In this document: positions 28,135 through 36,782 of the stretch, in pieces
How positions within the stretch are numbered: the first letter of the stretch is position 1
Layout: each line of letters starts with the position of its first letter
Assembly: GCA_944342015.1 (NCBI GenBank)
Contig: CALVMC010000004.1
Coordinates: 1 to 64,000, forward strand
Source: an uncultured Clostridia bacterium
GTDB taxonomy: Bacteria; Bacillota; Clostridia; Christensenellales; CALVMC01
Length of the DNA: 64,000 bases
Direction of reading: 5' to 3'
The notes under the pieces: model-generated
What the model was told of the DNA's origin: nothing
The model's database searches: none
What the model saw: the letters and a program-made list of their open reading frames with translations, nothing else
Position numbers and translations under genes: made by a program

Positions 28135-28428
28135 GGGAGAGCAAAAGCTCTCCCTAACGGTATCGTACATCTTGCGTTGACAGAATATACCGAAGCGATG
28201 CTTACGGCAGGTTACTCCTCCAAAGCTTCCTTGTGGCACATAAACAAATCTACTTAATGCTGCTGCCGTCAAGCCCTGACATGGTTCATAGCAGTCTATT
28301 GCACAAGACCTTGTTATCAACATTCCTTACCGAAGCCGGCCTTCCATATATTAAGCCGAAACAAGCATTCAGCCCTGCTGTAGCGGATTGCAGGTATAGG
28401 GCACCGCTGGCTCCCCGCCTAGTACGAC
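28135..28428 (-). ncRNA. ffs: Signal recognition particle RNA, large Alu-containing form
   Basis: Read on the minus strand, the RNA opens with GUCGUACUAGGCGGGGAGCC and GGUGCCC, the Alu-domain start typical of Clostridia. It contains the conserved domain IV hairpin as AUGUCAGGGCUUGACGGCAGCAGC (about 28256-28280), the Ffh-binding element, and ends in a GGGAGAGC/GCUCUCCC hairpin plus T run at 28154-28135. At about 290 nt it matches the large Firmicutes SRP RNA rather than the short 4.5S form. With Ffh it targets membrane proteins to the translocon. Confidence 0.92.
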
Positions 28429-28434
28429 TTAATA

Positions 28435-28463
28435 ATTATAACAGTTAAAAGGTAAAAATACAA
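28435..28463 (-). promoter_or_regulatory. Promoter of SRP RNA
   Basis: TTGTAT (28463-28458), a 17-base spacer and TATAAT (28440-28435) on the minus strand, placing the start near 28428. Confidence 0.65.
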
Positions 28464-28568
28464 CATATTATTAAAAAAATTAACGCTATAAAACAGGAAA
28501 TATGAAAATAATTACGGAAAATTTATAACTGTTTCTTTATTTTTCCAATAGAAATAATAAATTTCAAA

Positions 28569-29243
28569 TTAACTTATAAGTCTGAGTTCCCTGCAAATGT
28601 CGATTAAAGACTGTTTTTTATCGGTATTTTCCATGCTGCAACTTCTTGCGGCAAGAACATTTTTTTCGGTGTTGTCGTTGCCTTTTTCCACTGCGCTTTT
28701 AAGGCGGTTCAAAAGCCCGTCATAGGACTGCGAAGTACGGGATTCTTTTTCTTCCTTTTCAATTTTACTTATTCTTGCGCTCTCTTCCATAAACTGACTT
28801 TGAAGTTCGGAAGTATTTTTTTCGTAAGAAATATTAAGATTTTCAGAAAGTATTTCCGAAAGCTGGGCTTTTACGCTTTCGAGATATGCGTTCAAAGAAT
28901 CGGATTCCTGCTGAGGAAGAGCTTTATTTTTAAGTTTTTCCGCATACTTTGTCCACTTTGCCTGAAACAGTTTGACACGCTCCCCTTCTACGGCGAATCT
29001 TATTCTTACCGCATTTTCAACTTCCTTTGCTTTATTGATTGCAGACAACAGAGCTTCGCTTACGCAATCTTCTTTTTCTTTATAAACTGCAATTATTTTG
29101 GAAAGTTTTTCGTTTTCGGATTTCAGAAAATCTATTCTTTCCCTTTGCTCTTTAAGAGTCTTTTCGAAGTCATCTTTATAAGTTTTCAAATAACTGTCTA
29201 CTTCTTTTTTGCAATAGCCTTTTTTTTCCAAAGCAAATTCCAT
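28569..29243 (-). CDS. DivIVA-like coiled-coil protein
   Basis: 224 residues, almost entirely helical and charged. The first 20 residues, with GYCKKEVDSYL, match the DivIVA/GpsB opening (GYxxxEVDxFL), the segment that binds curved membrane. A coiled coil follows to about residue 75, then a longer helical region and a polar tail. DivIVA-family proteins mark poles or septa and recruit division or cell-wall factors. Only the N-terminal motif supports this, so it is DivIVA-like rather than a certain DivIVA orthologue, which usually lies next to cell-division genes. The ribosome site GGAGGGAA is good. It appears to be transcribed alone. Confidence 0.7.
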   Translation of the reverse strand: MEFALEKKGYCKKEVDSYLKTYKDDFEKTLKEQRERIDFLKSENEKLSKIIAVYKEKEDCVSEALLSAINKAKEVENAVRIRFAVEGERVKLFQAKWTKYAEKLKNKALPQQESDSLNAYLESVKAQLSEILSENLNISYEKNTSELQSQFMEESARISKIEKEEKESRTSQSYDGLLNRLKSAVEKGNDNTEKNVLAARSCSMENTDKKQSLIDICRELRLIS

Positions 29244-29561
29244 ATTTCCCTCCGACTTTCATTTTACATAAAATAAAGACGCATAAATTAATAAATTATG
29301 TATTTTACGGTATAATTTTAGCGAAAAATAATTATTTATTAACCCTTATTCATTTTTAAATAAAAAAATAATTACATATATCTGTAAGTTTATCGAATAT
29401 TTAAAGGGAAAAATCAATGTCAATAATAACTATTTTAAATAATTTAAAAGTAATAATTATAAGTCTTTAAAAAAAATTTAACAAAAAATTTCATTATTTA
29501 TTAAGCGCAAAAAAGACGCATAATGCGTCTTTAAATTTTTTAAAACTTCAAAATTTAATAT
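29244..29561. other. AT-rich intergenic stretch
   Basis: No gene or conserved site seen apart from the pncB terminator at its left-hand neighbour's end (29509-29532). Confidence 0.6.
29509..29532 (-). terminator. Terminator of pncB
   Basis: Minus-strand AAAGACGCA/TGCGTCTTTTTT hairpin, 30 bases past the pncB stop. Confidence 0.85.
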
Positions 29562-30980
29562 TTATTTTTTAAGCAATGAACTTTTAAGATTAAAAAGTTT
29601 TTTAGATAAATCAACCTTGTAAATCTGTGGATTTACCCTCCTTTTGTACTCGTCCCAAAATGTTTCCTTATCGGCTTTTGAAAAAGCTACTATTTCCTTT
29701 AAAGTCGGCAAATTATATACGAGTTTACCTTTTTTATAGACCTGCACCATAAGTTCTTTGACATAAAAATTGTCGATAGTAATCTGCTTCCATGTCTCTT
29801 CGGGGTGAAATATCGTAAGAGTTTTAGTTTCGTCTATTTTTTCGTCGAACAAGGTAATTAAATCGGCTATTGCCATATCGGTGTTTTTATCGTAAATTCT
29901 GTAAATCTTTTTAAGACCGGGATTTGTTATTTTTGCGGCGGTATCGGACTTTTTAAGTTTGGGAATAAGTTTTCCTTTTTCATAAATACCCGCAAGTTTA
30001 TATACTCCGCCAAGGCTGGGATTGTCGAAAGAAGTTATAAGTTTTGTTCCTATCCCCCAAGAATCTATACAAGCTTTCTGGTCTTTCAATGTGTCGATAA
30101 TGCGCTCGTCAATATCGCCCGAAGCAAAAATTTTAGCGTCCTTAAAACCTGCTTCATCGAGCATTTTTCTTGCCTTTACCGTAAGATAGGCAAGGTCTCC
30201 CGAATCTATTCTTATCCCTACCGGTTTATGTCCTTTTTCTCTGAGTTTTTTGAAAACCTTTATTGCGTTAGGCACTCCTGACTTCAAAGTGTCGTAGGTA
30301 TCGACAAGCAAAAGGCAGTTATCGGGATAAAGTTCTGCGTAGGTTTCAAAGGCTTTAAGTTCGCTTTCAAAACTCATAACCCAACTGTGAGCGTGCGTGC
30401 CGCCTACGGGAACATCGAAATTCTTTCCTGCAAGAACATTCGATGTCGAAACACAGCCTCCGACGATTGCGGCTCTTGCCCCGTATATCCCTGCGTCGGG
30501 GCCTTGTGCTCTTCGCAATCCGAATTCGAGAACGCTTGCGTTACCTGCCTCATAACATACCTTTGAAGCTTTTGTCGCTATTAAAGTCTGATGATTTATA
30601 AGATTTAAAATGGCAGTTTCCAAAAGCTGAGCCTGAAAAATCGGCGCCCTTACTATTAAAAGAGGTTCTTGGGGAAATACGACGGTTCCTTCACGAACGG
30701 CGAATATATCGCCTGTAAATTTAAAATTTTCAAGGCAATGTAAAAAGTCTTCGTCGAATACTCCCTGTTTTCTCAGAAACTCTATATCGTCTTTTTCAAA
30801 CTTTATGTTTTCGATATATTCGACTACCTGTTCAAGTCCGCAGAATATCGAATAACTTATAGAACCTGTTTGTCTGAAAAAAACATCGAAAACGGCAATA
30901 TCGTTCATTTTGCCGCTTTTGAAATAGCCGTACATCATTGTAAGTTCGTAAAAATCCGTTAATAGCGTTAAGTTTCGCAT
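29562..30980 (-). CDS. pncB: Nicotinate phosphoribosyltransferase
   Basis: Converts nicotinate and PRPP to nicotinate mononucleotide in NAD salvage. The 472-residue length suits the Gram-positive class. Visible family features: N-terminal LLTDFYELTMMYGYF, FEFGLRRAQGPDAG, GGTHAHSWVMSFE (catalytic His in THAHS), VDTYDT and RIDSGDLAYL (phosphate and PRPP contacts). Near the end a variable C-terminal domain begins. The ribosome site AAAGGAAA is moderate. The isochorismatase-fold gene at 57926 could supply nicotinate if it is a nicotinamidase, but the two are not linked. Identification is secure. Confidence 0.95.
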   Translation of the reverse strand: MRNLTLLTDFYELTMMYGYFKSGKMNDIAVFDVFFRQTGSISYSIFCGLEQVVEYIENIKFEKDDIEFLRKQGVFDEDFLHCLENFKFTGDIFAVREGTVVFPQEPLLIVRAPIFQAQLLETAILNLINHQTLIATKASKVCYEAGNASVLEFGLRRAQGPDAGIYGARAAIVGGCVSTSNVLAGKNFDVPVGGTHAHSWVMSFESELKAFETYAELYPDNCLLLVDTYDTLKSGVPNAIKVFKKLREKGHKPVGIRIDSGDLAYLTVKARKMLDEAGFKDAKIFASGDIDERIIDTLKDQKACIDSWGIGTKLITSFDNPSLGGVYKLAGIYEKGKLIPKLKKSDTAAKITNPGLKKIYRIYDKNTDMAIADLITLFDEKIDETKTLTIFHPEETWKQITIDNFYVKELMVQVYKKGKLVYNLPTLKEIVAFSKADKETFWDEYKRRVNPQIYKVDLSKKLFNLKSSLLKK

Positions 30981-31035
30981 TTGACTAATTTCCTTTGAAT
31001 GATTAATTTAATTAATTAACCACCTTATTAATCTT

Positions 31036-31593
31036 TTATTCCTTATTATTTTCTTGGTTTTCCTTTTCACTTGGAACGACATAATAATTATCGTCGGATT
31101 TTTTAATAAAATATCTTAAAAGTGCGTCGATAACAATAAGCACCGAAAGAACTATTGCTCCCGCCGAAATTGTTATTGCCCACAACTTTGTAATACCCGC
31201 AACAAGCAGAATAATTCCGCTTACCGTAAAGAATATACCGCTTCTTAGCCAGAAGTAAGTATTTCTGTTTAAATACGCATTCAGTAAAAATCCTAATCCT
31301 ATACAGATAATGACTATACCGAAAAGCCTGTCATATCCGTAGTTTAGTCTTTGTGTGATACTGATATAAAGGAACAAACCTGCCGTAATTATAGCAAAAG
31401 CATAAAATACCGGCGAATTATAACATACGGCAAAACATACCGAAATTGCGCAAAGGTAAAGTATAACCGCAAGATACCAACTCGAAACAAAATCAATATC
31501 GGCAATCCCGAGAGCGGACAACAGCCCTATAAGGGAAAACACAAACGATATTATTCCAACCGTAACAAAAAATACAAATTTATGATTTTTCAT
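31036..31593 (-). CDS. Six-helix integral membrane protein, unknown function
   Basis: 185 residues with about six membrane segments in three pairs, a layout reminiscent of HdeD/DUF308-like proteins. The short charged cytoplasmic tail is YVVPSEKENQENNKE. There is no recognisable catalytic or transport motif. It lies between lgt and pncB on the same strand, 42 bases from pncB, and could share its transcript. The ribosome site GGCGGAAAAG is present. I cannot assign a function. Confidence 0.75.
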   Translation of the reverse strand: MKNHKFVFFVTVGIISFVFSLIGLLSALGIADIDFVSSWYLAVILYLCAISVCFAVCYNSPVFYAFAIITAGLFLYISITQRLNYGYDRLFGIVIICIGLGFLLNAYLNRNTYFWLRSGIFFTVSGIILLVAGITKLWAITISAGAIVLSVLIVIDALLRYFIKKSDDNYYVVPSEKENQENNKE

Positions 31594-31618
31594 AACTTTT
31601 CCGCCGTTTCCGATAAAC

Positions 31619-31643
31619 CGAAAAACCTTTAAACGGTTTTTCG
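31619..31643 (-). terminator. Possible terminator after lgt
   Basis: CGAAAAACC/GGTTTTTCG hairpin whose T run is part of the stem, about 130 bases past the lgt stop. Confidence 0.45.
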
Positions 31644-31769
31644 AAATATCGATAAATTTCTTCCGACTGTTTTACAAATCGGCAATTTGATAATGCCGTT
31701 TTCAATTTTAAAGCCGATTAATTTGATACTCTTATTCGTTTTAAAAGTATTGCCTAAAATATTTTAGTA

Positions 31770-33485
31770 TTAATCTTTTTTTAGCGTTCCGCTTTTTGAA
31801 GAGCTTTTTGCAGTAGAACTTGCCGTTCCGCTTTTAGGTGTGCTTTTTGCAGTAGAACTACTGTTTTTTACGGTTTTTTTATTTACGGTACTTTCAGAGG
31901 AAACAGAACTCTTTTTTTCCGTATTTCCCTTTACTTTTAAACCTTTATCCGTTCCTTCGCTTTTGGAAGAAGTTTTATCCGCAGTTTTGCTTTTCTTTTG
32001 ATTATCCGTTTTTACAGAACCGATACTGCCCGCCTTTGACGAACCGCCGTTTGCCTTGCTTCCTTTACCACTATTTAAAGAACTCTTTACAGAAGATACA
32101 GTAACCTTTTTTGAAGTAGTTTTGTTTTTTTCGGAAACAGTACCCTTCTTTGAGGAAACGGAAGCCGCTTTATCGGAAGCTTTATCGTTTTCTTTATCGG
32201 AAATCGAATTAACTTCTACTACTTCTTCTAAGATTTGCTTTTTATCGGCTTCTTTAACTTCCTGAATTTCATTTTTATTTTCTTTATCGGAAATTAAATA
32301 CGATTGATTTTCAATATCCGTTAAAGTACCGTCTTTAACCGAAAGACCGTCTGCGGAATTTTTTTCATTCCCGTCGTTATTGTCGGTAACGGATTTTTCT
32401 TCTTTGTCCCCTGCAAAATCGCTTTTTTCGGATAAATCGCCTTTTACCGATTCTACCGTCTCTTCGGTTTTTTTGCTTTCTTCTTTTAAAGCGTTTTCTT
32501 CTTTTAATTTCTTTTTTTCTTCGAGTATACCGTTTACTATCTCGTTGAATCTGTCAGAATTATTTTCAACGGTATAATTGTCTTCACCTTCTACGGCTTC
32601 GGAAAGTTCTTTCTTTTTGCCTTTTTTTCTCTCTTCGAGAGGAATATCCCCCGCAGCAACGGCAGGCTCCTTTAAAAGCCAGCCTTTTTTGTCGATTTTA
32701 TCGAATACCTTGAACTGTATAAGTATTATAATCACAAAAGATATAACGGCAAAAATTATACATATAAGCTGTGTTACTCTGAGTCCGCTTTCTGTAACCA
32801 CGGCGTCGAGTCTGAATGTTTCGAGTATCGCTCTTACAACGCAATACCAGAAAATATAACCGCTTGCAATAATTCCGTTATGTTTTACCTTCCTGCTTAT
32901 AAGATAAAGGACAACAAAGCCTATGGCGTTAAGGACTATTTCATAGAAAAAAGTTGCGCAGTGCCACTGCTGAGTATGATCGATATAAACGGAAAACGGA
33001 AACCATTGTAAATCGGGATTAGTAACAACCACACCGTATGCTTCCTGATTTACATAGTTGCCCCACCTTCCGATAATCTGACCTATTAAAACCGCAGGTG
33101 CGCAATAGTCGCATACCATTAAAAAATTTCGCCTGTATCTGACGCTTGCAATGTAGGCTCCGAGTATTCCGCCGAGTATTCCGCCGAGTATGGTTATACC
33201 GCCGTTCCATATCGCAAACAAATTTACAAAATCGTCCCATGATTTTATAGGAAAATATGTGCTCGGATGAGCTACAACATAAAAGAATCTTGCAAATATA
33301 ATAGCAAGTACTATACACCATAACCAGCATTCTATGGCAAAGTCGCTTGAAAGTTTATATCTTTTACCGTCCAAAATAATGTAAATTAATCCGGCAATCA
33401 TTCCTGCCACTAAAATAATGGCGTACCATTTAACTTCGAAATTACCGATAGAAAAAGCTATCGGATTGAGTGCATTATTTAACAT
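31770..33485 (-). CDS. lgt: Prolipoprotein diacylglyceryl transferase with long cytoplasmic tail
   Basis: Transfers diacylglycerol from phosphatidylglycerol to the lipobox cysteine of prelipoproteins in the membrane. Residues 1 to about 275 are a normal Lgt with seven helices: NPIAFSIG near the start and the signature IGRWGNYVNQEAYG at about 138-151, with the essential Arg and Asn-Glu. Family length is about 260-300. Here some 290 extra residues follow, low in complexity and rich in Lys, Ser, Thr and Glu (KKGKKKELSEA, SSKKGTVSEKNK, KSTPKSGTASS). Lgt's C-terminus is cytoplasmic, so the tail should be in the cytosol. The frame and codon use continue without a break. The giant surface proteins have comparable tails. 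Confidence 0.93.
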   Translation of the reverse strand: MLNNALNPIAFSIGNFEVKWYAIILVAGMIAGLIYIILDGKRYKLSSDFAIECWLWCIVLAIIFARFFYVVAHPSTYFPIKSWDDFVNLFAIWNGGITILGGILGGILGAYIASVRYRRNFLMVCDYCAPAVLIGQIIGRWGNYVNQEAYGVVVTNPDLQWFPFSVYIDHTQQWHCATFFYEIVLNAIGFVVLYLISRKVKHNGIIASGYIFWYCVVRAILETFRLDAVVTESGLRVTQLICIIFAVISFVIIILIQFKVFDKIDKKGWLLKEPAVAAGDIPLEERKKGKKKELSEAVEGEDNYTVENNSDRFNEIVNGILEEKKKLKEENALKEESKKTEETVESVKGDLSEKSDFAGDKEEKSVTDNNDGNEKNSADGLSVKDGTLTDIENQSYLISDKENKNEIQEVKEADKKQILEEVVEVNSISDKENDKASDKAASVSSKKGTVSEKNKTTSKKVTVSSVKSSLNSGKGSKANGGSSKAGSIGSVKTDNQKKSKTADKTSSKSEGTDKGLKVKGNTEKKSSVSSESTVNKKTVKNSSSTAKSTPKSGTASSTAKSSSKSGTLKKD

Positions 33486-33737
33486 ATTTCCACCTTAATA
33501 TTAAATTTAAGTATATATTATCGTTTTCTTTTTGACAAGTTATTTTCCTAACAAGAAAAAATTTAACTCGTTGAAAATCCAATCTGTTAAATTTTATATT
33601 AGGTTTGTTTTCTGTTTTTTGTTGCAAAATTTTTTAACCGACTATATAATTTATTTTGCTTAAAAGGAATTTTGCTAAATATATCCATAATACACTTAAA
33701 CTAATATAATACTTAAACTTAATTTTCGGAGTCCGAT

Positions 33738-35273
33738 ATGCCGTTAACACAATCAACTTCTCAAATCGAAACAGCGCAAGCAATAGAAAGTTTACTCCAA
33801 TATGCGATAAGTAATCTCGATTTTAAACAGGAAAATTTAAACTGCGCAAGAAACATGATTTTCAACCGTCTGAAAATTTCCTGTTCCGTTCAAAATGCAA
33901 CGAATATTGAAAGCGTTAATTCCATTTTGAATAAACTCGCAAACTACGCCGTAAATTCGGGAATATGCCCGCCTGACGAAAAAGAGAATCTGAAAGCCGA
34001 ACTTATAGGTTATCTTATTCCGCAACCTTATGAGATAATAAAAAATTTCGATGAGATTTTTACCGATAAAGGTCCTAACTTTGCAATGGAATACTTTTAT
34101 AATATAGCCGTCAAAGGAAATTACATAAATAAGGATAAAATTTCAAAAACCGTTACACACTGTTTTAACGGTACATATTCTCCTTTATACTTATCCGTCA
34201 ACTCAATGAAAAAAGAATCTTCATTTAACGAAAAAACTTATAAAGATAAAATGCCGTCCTCCGAAAAGCCTTTTCCCTTATGCCCGCTTTGTTCGGAAAA
34301 CGAAGGCGCTTATAACGGCGCTAAAAGTAATTTGAGACTTTTACCGATAGAACTCGGCGGCAGTTTTTGGAATATACAATTTTCGCCCTTCCCCTATTTT
34401 AAAAAGCATATTATCGTATCCTACTCTCAGCATATCCCTATGAAGAACGATATAAAAAAGTTCGAAGCAATGATAGATTTCTCCACTGTGTTCGAAGACT
34501 ATTTTATCGCTTCAAATACAGAACTCGAAAATATAGGCGGAAGTCTTTTATGCCACGAACACATGCAAGGGGGATTGAAAAATCTTCCTATTTTCAATGC
34601 CGAAGAAAAAGAAAGATTTTACAGCAAAAAATATGAAAATATAAACCTTTCACTTCTTGAATGGTACCTTCCCGTATTTAAAATAACTTCTGACGACAAA
34701 ATTCAGCTTCTTTCCGCTATCGAAGACATTGTAAATGCTTTCATAAACTACAACGACGAAAGCATAAATCTCATATGCAAAACCGAAAAAAATCAGCACA
34801 GTTCGGTAAACACGGTATGCTATAACGAAAACGGAAAAACGGTATTTCTGATTATTCCGAGAAATAACAGAACTTCCGAACAGTGCCCCAAAGGTATATT
34901 CTGCCCCGATGAAAGCTGTAAGGAAATTAAAAAGGAAGGTATAGGTATTATCGAAATAATGGGATACTTCATACTCCCGTCTCGCCTTATCTGCGACAGC
35001 GTTCTTTTAATAGATTTCCTTACAGGAAAATCCAAAACCGATTTAAAAGAAAAAAACTCCGTATATTCCGAATACTCTTCCATGCTTGCTCAGTTAATTA
35101 ACGATTACGGTATCAATATGACGGTAAGCAAAGCAAAAGACATAATTACCGATTACATAAATATAAAATGTCAAACAATGCTCGAACAGTCGGCAGTATT
35201 TAAAAATAACGAAGAAGGGAAAAAAGCAATCGATAAATTTTTAAGCTCCGTTAATTTGATAAAATTAAATTAA
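33738..35273 (+). CDS. galT: UDP-glucose--hexose-1-phosphate uridylyltransferase, class II (GalT2)
   Basis: Exchanges UMP between UDP-glucose and galactose-1-phosphate in the Leloir pathway. The 511-residue size and sequence are of the Firmicutes class II type, longer than E. coli GalT. Visible: the CPLC pair within PFPLCPLCSENEGAYNG, FSPFPYFKKHIIV, and the active-site histidines in CHEHMQGG (about 275-282), which replace the HPH motif of class I. The ribosome site CGGAG precedes the ATG. No galK or galE is adjacent, so the pathway is dispersed. It is a single-gene unit ending in a shared terminator. Confidence 0.94.
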   Translation: MPLTQSTSQIETAQAIESLLQYAISNLDFKQENLNCARNMIFNRLKISCSVQNATNIESVNSILNKLANYAVNSGICPPDEKENLKAELIGYLIPQPYEIIKNFDEIFTDKGPNFAMEYFYNIAVKGNYINKDKISKTVTHCFNGTYSPLYLSVNSMKKESSFNEKTYKDKMPSSEKPFPLCPLCSENEGAYNGAKSNLRLLPIELGGSFWNIQFSPFPYFKKHIIVSYSQHIPMKNDIKKFEAMIDFSTVFEDYFIASNTELENIGGSLLCHEHMQGGLKNLPIFNAEEKERFYSKKYENINLSLLEWYLPVFKITSDDKIQLLSAIEDIVNAFINYNDESINLICKTEKNQHSSVNTVCYNENGKTVFLIIPRNNRTSEQCPKGIFCPDESCKEIKKEGIGIIEIMGYFILPSRLICDSVLLIDFLTGKSKTDLKEKNSVYSEYSSMLAQLINDYGINMTVSKAKDIITDYINIKCQTMLEQSAVFKNNEEGKKAIDKFLSSVNLIKLN

Positions 35274-35354
35274 CTTTCATTTGTTTTAATAAAATTTATT
35301 TTTAGAATAATTAAAAATTTTGAAATTCAAATTTTTTCATGAAATAAAATTAGT

Positions 35355-35380
35355 AAAAACCCGACTTACGTCGGGTTTTT
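35355..35380. terminator. Bidirectional terminator
   Basis: AAAAACCCGAC-TTAC-GTCGGGTTTTT, a perfect hairpin between galT and the convergent aquaporin gene. Confidence 0.93.
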
Positions 35381-35382
35381 AA

Positions 35383-36132
35383 TTAGTCTTTATTTTCTTC
35401 TTTTTCTTCTTTTACTTCAACCGCTTTTTGAATCGGACATTTTTTACTTTCAAGATAACGATAAACCAATGCCGCAAGAGCCGCACCGAGTAAAGGTCCT
35501 ACTATGAATATCCAAATCTGAGAAATTGCGGTAAAATCGCCGCTTGCCATCTGTAAAAGCGCAGGCCCTAACGAACGAGCAGGATTTACCGATGTTCCCG
35601 TAAGACGGATTCCGAGCAAGTGAACGAGAGTTAAAGCAAGACCGATAACTACACCGGTAACGCTCTTGTTTTCCGTTCTCGAAACAACTCCTAAAATAGC
35701 AAGAACAAATGTAAAAGTCAATACTACTTCAACTGCAAGACCGGCAGCAAGCGCAGGGCCGTAACCGTAAGCTTCCGTAAGAACAGGTTGAACGGCATTA
35801 CCCCCTAAATTTACGAAACTGCCTGCAAATAAAGCGAGTATTGCAGCGCCGACTATTGCGCCGACACACTGACTTATTACATAAAATATAAGTTCTTTAC
35901 CGCTTATTCTCCTGTCAATATACATTGCAAACGATACAGCAGGGTTTATGTGACAGCCTGAAATGTTACCTATCGAATACGCCATTGCAACTATAACAAG
36001 CCCGAACGCCAAGGCAGTAGCAACTATACCGCCGTTGTCCGAACAACCTGTCATAACGGCAACGCCGCAACCAAAAATAACAAGTACCATTGTTCCGATT
36101 GCTTCGGCAAGATACTTTTTAAATTCTTTCAT
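35383..36132 (-). CDS. MIP family aquaporin
   Basis: 249-residue channel of the major intrinsic protein family with six helices and both half-helix pore motifs: GCHINPAVSFA (about 64-74) and GTSVNPARSLGP (about 178-189). The Arg after the second NPA is the selectivity-filter Arg. The filter region and lack of the longer glycerol-facilitator insertions favour water-type AqpZ over GlpF, but substrate is not settled by sequence alone. A charged cytoplasmic C-terminus (EVKEEKEENKD) is present. It is transcribed from a good promoter, as a single gene, with no glycerol genes nearby. Confidence 0.92.
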   Translation of the reverse strand: MKEFKKYLAEAIGTMVLVIFGCGVAVMTGCSDNGGIVATALAFGLVIVAMAYSIGNISGCHINPAVSFAMYIDRRISGKELIFYVISQCVGAIVGAAILALFAGSFVNLGGNAVQPVLTEAYGYGPALAAGLAVEVVLTFTFVLAILGVVSRTENKSVTGVVIGLALTLVHLLGIRLTGTSVNPARSLGPALLQMASGDFTAISQIWIFIVGPLLGAALAALVYRYLESKKCPIQKAVEVKEEKEENKD

Positions 36133-36173
36133 TATTATTCTCCTTTTATTGTATTAGGTTAAAACCTATAATG

Positions 36174-36202
36174 ATTTTACCCCTCATTAAATAGTTTGTC
36201 AA
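36174..36202 (-). promoter_or_regulatory. Promoter of the aquaporin gene
   Basis: TTGACA (36202-36197), a 17-base spacer and TAAAAT (36179-36174) on the minus strand. Confidence 0.7.
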
Positions 36203-36384
36203 ATTAAACATATTTTTATCAAAAAATATGAATTTTATTATCGTTTATCTTTATCTGTTATGGATATTATAAATTTAATTTTAAAATATATTTTTAAATA
36301 ACTTAAAAATATTTAAACGGAATTTTAAATTAAATTCATATAAAAATACTTATTAAAAAAAATGCGATTTGCGAAATTTTTGGG

Positions 36385-36616
36385 AAAAAGGAGCCGCAGG
36401 CGTTAAAGCAAACAGGTCGGATTTTCCGACCTGTTGCATATTACGCCTTGCGGCGACTTAGTGGGTTTAATGGATAAAAATGCTACCCTCCAAACCGAGC
36501 AGAAGGGTTGCAGATTGTGCACTTTCAAATGCAAGGACGAGGGAGTTTACTAAAGCGTAAATGACCGAAGTCCGAGACATGAAGAAAGGGCGCAAGATGC
36601 GCCCTTATCCTCGGTT
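36385..36616 (-). ncRNA. Structured RNA of unidentified family, downstream of tRNA-Leu
   Basis: About 230 bases with no open frame but heavy pairing: GGGCGCA/TGCGCCC (about 36590), a C(UUCG)G tetraloop hairpin when read on the minus strand (36563-36573), a 10-base pairing CCAAACCGAG/CTCGGTTTGG between 36490-36499 and 36610-36619, and a long 3' rod GCCGC-AGGCGT...ACGCCTGCGGC (36393-36454) capped by AACAGGTCGG/CCGACCTGTT. The rod is followed on the minus strand by TCCTTTTTCCC, as in an intrinsic terminator. The tetraloop, terminator and upstream tRNA promoter favour the minus strand. I could not identify the family with certainty; raiA-type RNA is one candidate to compare. Confidence 0.65.
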
Positions 36617-36699
36617 TGGTGCGGCCAATGGGACTTGAACCCATATGATTGCTCATACGCCCCTCAAACGTACGCGTCTGCCAGTTTCGCCATGGCCGC
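36617..36699 (-). tRNA. tRNA-Leu (anticodon GAG)
   Basis: Cloverleaf with acceptor GCGGCCA/TGGCCGC, D arm GGCGAAACTGGCAGACGC, anticodon stem TACGT/GCGTA with loop TTGAGGG (anticodon GAG), the long class II variable arm ATGAGCAATCAT and T arm GGGTTCAAGTCCC. CCA is encoded. Confidence 0.95.
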
Positions 36700-36711
36700 A
36701 TAGCAGTGACT

Positions 36712-36740
36712 ATTGTATATTATTTGATTTTTTTTGTCAA
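36712..36740 (-). promoter_or_regulatory. Promoter of tRNA-Leu and downstream RNA
   Basis: TTGACA (36740-36735), a 17-base spacer and TACAAT (36717-36712) on the minus strand, 12 bases before the mature tRNA. Confidence 0.75.
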
Positions 36741-36782
36741 TAAAATTATATAAATTAATGCGAATAAAATTCAACTTCGATA

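Noticed and set aside
28105-28448. Short open frames on both strands
   Set aside because: The region is SRP RNA with the domain IV signature, Alu start, promoter and terminator; coding is not needed to explain it.
36385-36616. tmRNA, RNase P RNA or SRP RNA in the tRNA-Leu downstream region
   Set aside because: The tRNA-like ends of tmRNA, the GAGGAAAGUCC core of RNase P RNA and the GGNAGCAGC hairpin of SRP RNA are all absent.
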